In this document: positions 1 through 64,000 of the stretch, in pieces
Position numbering within the stretch: the first letter of the stretch is position 1
How the letters are laid out: every line of letters starts with the position of its first letter
Source of the DNA: Homarus americanus
Lineage: Eukaryota; Arthropoda; Malacostraca; Decapoda; Nephropidae
Length of the DNA stretch: 64,000 nt
Direction of reading: 5' to 3'
NCBI RefSeq assembly: GCF_018991925.1
Contig: NW_024748870.1
Coordinates: 3,496,705 to 3,560,704, forward strand
The notes under the pieces: generated by a model
The model's input: the letters and a program-made list of their open reading frames with translations, nothing else
Databases searched by the model: none
What the model was told of the DNA's origin: nothing
Made by a program: the position numbers and the translations under genes

Positions 1-13
1 TGGACCAACTTAC

Positions 14-62344
<62,331 letters not shown>

Positions 62345-62396
62345 CTGTGGAAAATCAGTGTACAGTATATAATATGAAATATATAATCAAGACTTT

Positions 62397-62565
<169 letters not shown>

Positions 62566-62960
62566 CACTCCCTGGGTTATGGATGACTTCCAACTTTATG
62601 GATACTCTCACTTAAGTTGTATTTAAGATGAGCACCAAGTAATTCGTGGGCCGAGCATGTATATTTCAAACCGTACTCTACCTGTGAGCTCTATGTCATG
62701 TTATGGTTACTTATAAACTCATAATTTTGGGTGGATATTGTACATGTAATTTTTTTTTTTTTTAGTTACCGGTACCTGCACACTCGATATTATAAACAAC
62801 TGGTAATTATTAGTCTATGTGATATAAAGTATTTTTAACACGTAATTTCTGGTAGATGTAGGTAATCATCTTCATTTTTTCTTACTCAGTTACTCAATTA
62901 CATACATACAGAAAGTGAGTGTGTGGAGGTCAGAGGGTTTGTGGCGCAGCACCATTGCAA
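62566..62960. mobile_element. Tigger-type element, partial
   Basis: CACTCCCTGGGTTATGGATG has the look of a Tigger-type end. The interior (62705-62900: AACTCATAATTTTGGGTGG, CTTACTCAGTTACTCAATTA) matches cores at 24880-25010 and 51740-51850. The second end was not identified. Confidence 0.5.
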
Positions 62961-63071
62961 AGGCGAATATCAGGGGTGACTGTGATGTAAGTTTGAACAT
63001 TAACTTATATCATTTTGCTCTCTTCATGCTTTCACTAATAATATTTATGTTTTTGTTATTGATGTTCATAC

Positions 63072-64000
63072 AGGTATCCCTCATTTAATGTTAATTCACT
63101 GAATGACATTTTGGTTTACTGATATAAAATCTTTAACACCCTTTTTTGTTTAACGATTGGTAAAAATCTGGTTTAGCGATGTTCGACTCACTATGATGGG
63201 GGAAAAACCAGGGATGAGGTGGTCTGTGAGATGGCATGTTTCCTTTGCTACATGTAAGGAATCTATAAAAGTTGTGGATAAATCATTTAAATACCCCTGT
63301 ACTCTAATGTGTATTAGAAATAAAGAAAATATAAAATATAATTATGTACAAAATAAGAATAATAAAGAGAACGGGTGTGTGTGTGTGGGAAGTGAATTCA
63401 GGTATTGAAGCAGTGAGCAGTAACTGCGGCCAGCCGCACACTCCCTCTCTCCTATTTGACAAAGGCAGCCACATATGTTTCCTCTTGAGTCAGCTGGGTG
63501 ACTGTCCAGCTGAACTGTGTTGAATGTATTCTGTACTGTTCCAATAAATGTGAGTAATAACTAAAAATAATTATAATAAATAAAAGCAAAAATACTGTGT
63601 TGCCATTTGACAATAGTTTCATAACAGACAGGACATGAGACAGCAAACAGATGAGATCCCCACACCACTTCCTCCTCCTCCACTCTGTATGCTAATTCCC
63701 ATGCATGTAAGAAATTTTATTCCCATTATATTTTTTACCTTATGATAATAAATTTTTATTGCACATTCTGTGTGAATGATTGTGTGTGCAAGCAACAGTA
63801 ATAATTTTTTTTTTTACATATATCGATCGAAATTAAGAGTTGAAAATTAACAAAACACAGCTTAGCCTAGTAGGGGGAGGGGAATGTAGCTATAGTTACA
63901 GCCTAACTTGGTAACATGCCAAGTCCACACAAACATTCACTTCACACACACACTCACCCATGCTCTTCCTTTTTCTTATTTTATGGTTTTATATTATATT
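63072..64000. mobile_element. Tigger-type element, left part
   Basis: Starts after ATA with CAGGTATCCCTCATTTAATG; GTTTAACGATTGG and GGTTTAGCGATG near 63150-63180 are typical of family ends. The CCTCCTCCTCCACTC stretch at 63671 resembles the interior of 465-1192. The right end was not found; it may lie outside the window. Confidence 0.45.

Overview
The window is eukaryotic, almost certainly from an arthropod genome with long introns; a decapod crustacean is my best guess. It holds one recognisable host gene, read on the minus strand across nearly the whole 64 kb: an internal part of perlecan (vertebrate HSPG2, Drosophila trol), the heparan sulfate proteoglycan of basement membranes. I located 26 exons between 62344 and 14. 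Each has GT-AG borders, and the codon phases agree at all 25 junctions. They give about 4.7 kb of coding sequence (about 1,575 codons) in 62 kb. Both ends of the gene lie outside the window: signal peptide and N-terminus beyond 64000, the remaining laminin, Ig and LG domains before base 1.

Domain order from N to C: LDLa, LDLa, a degenerate LDLa, an 18-residue linker exon, an Ig domain over two exons, a 148-codon Pro/Ser-rich exon of unknown type, three LDLa, the conserved Ig domain with the perlecan WRLNWGHVP signature, a laminin EGF/laminin IV module, a laminin EGF repeat, ten more LDLa (seven in one 822-bp exon), another laminin EGF repeat and a second laminin IV module. The ten-LDLa block sits between two laminin EGF repeats and is bounded by phase-1 introns on both sides, so it could be skipped in frame.

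The introns are full of mobile DNA. Most common are short non-autonomous elements flanked by TA whose ends begin CAGT, CAGG or CAGC; three of these regions carry remnants of the CENP-B-type helix-turn-helix of Tigger/pogo transposases (5404-6051, 6400-7034, 45913-46700). A second class has TTAA target duplications and CCC...GGG ends, typical of piggyBac derivatives (54802-56059, 39790-40200, 15274-15591). There are also tRNA-derived SINEs (48590-48745, 59405-59515, 59660-59760), a LINE reverse transcriptase fragment (51301-51600), several long inverted repeats including a 98-bp-arm hairpin with one mismatch (59027-59232), a diverged ~30-bp minisatellite (40245-41155) and long AT microsatellites (32865-33000, 59769-59889, 62402-62559).

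The only non-host open reading frame that stands out is at 28247-28621 (+): 124 residues with a consensus PCNA-binding motif (QHSITDFF) and an acidic tail, behind a GC-richer promoter-like stretch. It is probably transposon-derived. No tRNA, rRNA, CRISPR or bacterial-type gene was seen. All element boundaries were read by eye; none was computed.
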